NCBI GenBank assembly: GCA_964633825.1
Contig: CAZWHE010000003.1
Location: forward strand, 1 to 61,288
DNA length: 61,288 nucleotides
Direction: 5' to 3'
Source: CAZWHE01 sp964633825
Lineage (GTDB): Bacteria; Planctomycetota; B15-G4; CAYZWU01
Positions within the stretch are counted from its first letter, which is position 1. Each line of letters starts with the position of its first letter. This document shows positions 60,517 through 61,288 of this stretch, piece after piece. Below the pieces are notes generated by a model. It worked only from the letters and a program-made list of their open reading frames with translations, was not told the origin of the DNA and searched no databases. The position numbers were made by a program, and so were the translations under genes.

Positions 60517-61230
60517 TTATTTCACACTCTCTGTTTGAACAGGAATCTCTACCTGAATATCGGAATTATTTCCCTGTTCTCCTCTTTTATCCTGTTTTTC
60601 GGAAAACACTTTTTCTCGAAGCGAGATAAAGCGCGGCAAGTGGCGGATATTGTCCAGATCGCGATCCTTGGCCATCCATGAAAAATCGAGAAACCCCTCC
60701 TCGACAGATCGTTCAAGATGATGAATGGCTTTCTCCGTTCTGTTCCAGATGGAATAGAGACACGCCAAGTTATAATGGGCATTCGAGATACCTTCTGTAT
60801 CAGGAAAACTGTTGATCAGCTTTTTGTACCAGAGCTCGGCATTCTCATAGTCGTCGAGTTGTTGATATTCATACCCGATATCAAAATAAAGATTCCTCGA
60901 AAACTCCTGTTCCAGCCGCAGCTTGCGGCCAAATACCCCCTTGAATATCCTTCTCTCATCGACAATCGTCCGACGTTTTCTGATCCATTCCTTCATTTCA
61001 TGAATCATGGCGCGCACATGGCGGTCATAACCGGCTTTGGCTAAAGAATAACGGGCGTAACCCGACAGCTTTATCCTTCGACTCTCCTCGATCAACTCCG
61101 GAGTAATCGTCTCAACGGACCTCAAGTCACGAAAAACGAGCCATTCTCTGAACAGCTCGGCCCGGGCCGGCAGAATCAGCCCTTCCAACTCTTTTTCAAG
61201 GTTTTGTCGCTTATTTTCACTCAACGCCAT
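60517..61230 (-). CDS. TPR-repeat protein
   Basis: About 237 residues, cytoplasmic by composition (no signal). The N-terminal part is helical and charged. TPR units are FDIGYEYQQLDDYENAELWY, AHYNLACLYSIWNRTEKAIHHL and the Sel1-like tail EGFLDFSWMAKDRDLDNIRH. TPRs bind other proteins; partner unknown. The ATG at 61230 is preferred over a GTG at 61248, though neither has a strong SD. Confidence 0.72.
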   Translation of the reverse strand: MALSENKRQNLEKELEGLILPARAELFREWLVFRDLRSVETITPELIEESRRIKLSGYARYSLAKAGYDRHVRAMIHEMKEWIRKRRTIVDERRIFKGVFGRKLRLEQEFSRNLYFDIGYEYQQLDDYENAELWYKKLINSFPDTEGISNAHYNLACLYSIWNRTEKAIHHLERSVEEGFLDFSWMAKDRDLDNIRHLPRFISLREKVFSEKQDKRGEQGNNSDIQVEIPVQTESVK

Positions 61231-61288
61231 AATGGCGAGAACTCTCACGATGTAACGGTCTGGTCCGCGTTTCCCGATGCGGCCGCCG

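Overview
This is a dense, GC-rich bacterial window with about 50 protein genes, one tRNA and very little intergenic DNA. An outer-membrane TolC-type channel, several lipoprotein signals, a glycosyltransferase-9 (heptosyltransferase-type) enzyme, peptidoglycan enzymes and Tat-like signals point to a Gram-negative (diderm) cell. The mix of families suggests an uncultured or poorly sampled lineage near Planctomycetota, Acidobacteriota or the FCB group: an anti-sigma factor with an alpha/alpha-toroid tail, TMTC-like membrane proteins, GldFG-DUF4340 transporters, a DUF362-DUF6599-ferredoxin set, a double-length UvrA and a bacterial XPB helicase. I cannot fix the phylum from this sequence alone. Many neighbouring genes overlap by 4 nt (ATGA, GTGA or TTGA junctions), so long translationally coupled operons are the rule, and TTG and GTG starts are common.

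Layout. 1-8 kb: a UbiA-family prenyltransferase, a lipoprotein amidase, an HTH-REC regulator, a methyltransferase, tRNA-Val, an acyl-CoA dehydrogenase and a large secreted toroid protein. 8-16 kb: NadD, then a leftward operon reading sugar-phosphate isomerase, ThiL, TsaE, ECF sigma, anti-sigma/toroid, a secreted protein and TolC. 16-29 kb: a small phosphatase, transketolase, and a leftward operon reading tandem UvrA, XPB helicase, an XPB-partner protein, ThiE and a degenerate signal peptidase. 29-36 kb: a leftward block of GalE, a metallo-hydrolase, DacB/PBP4, ArgS and a SIS protein. 36-39 kb: PurC, PurE, MtnA and two small unknown proteins.

39-49 kb: a divergent radical SAM gene, then a six-gene rightward operon of glycosyltransferase 9, two radical SAM/SPASM proteins, a TMTC-like membrane TPR protein, a tetraheme lipoprotein with a degenerate nucleotidase-like domain, and a sulfatase-superfamily enzyme. 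This looks like one envelope modification or redox pathway, and I do not recognise it. 49-54 kb: an ABC-2 exporter set (ATPase, permease, GldG-like, DUF4340). 54-60 kb: a BtuFCD-type cobalamin/metal-chelate importer joined to a fused NapH/NapG-like ferredoxin protein, a DUF362 protein and a DUF6599-like lipoprotein, with a roughly 200-bp nested inverted repeat between btuF and btuC. 60-61 kb: an AT-rich gap and a TPR protein.

Two window-wide patterns stand out. Short tandem repeats of 15, 17 or 18 bp occur at five places, and those inside genes always have periods divisible by three. In addition, several proteins keep a fold but lack the usual catalytic residues (the signal peptidase, the nucleotidase-like domain and the sulfatase).
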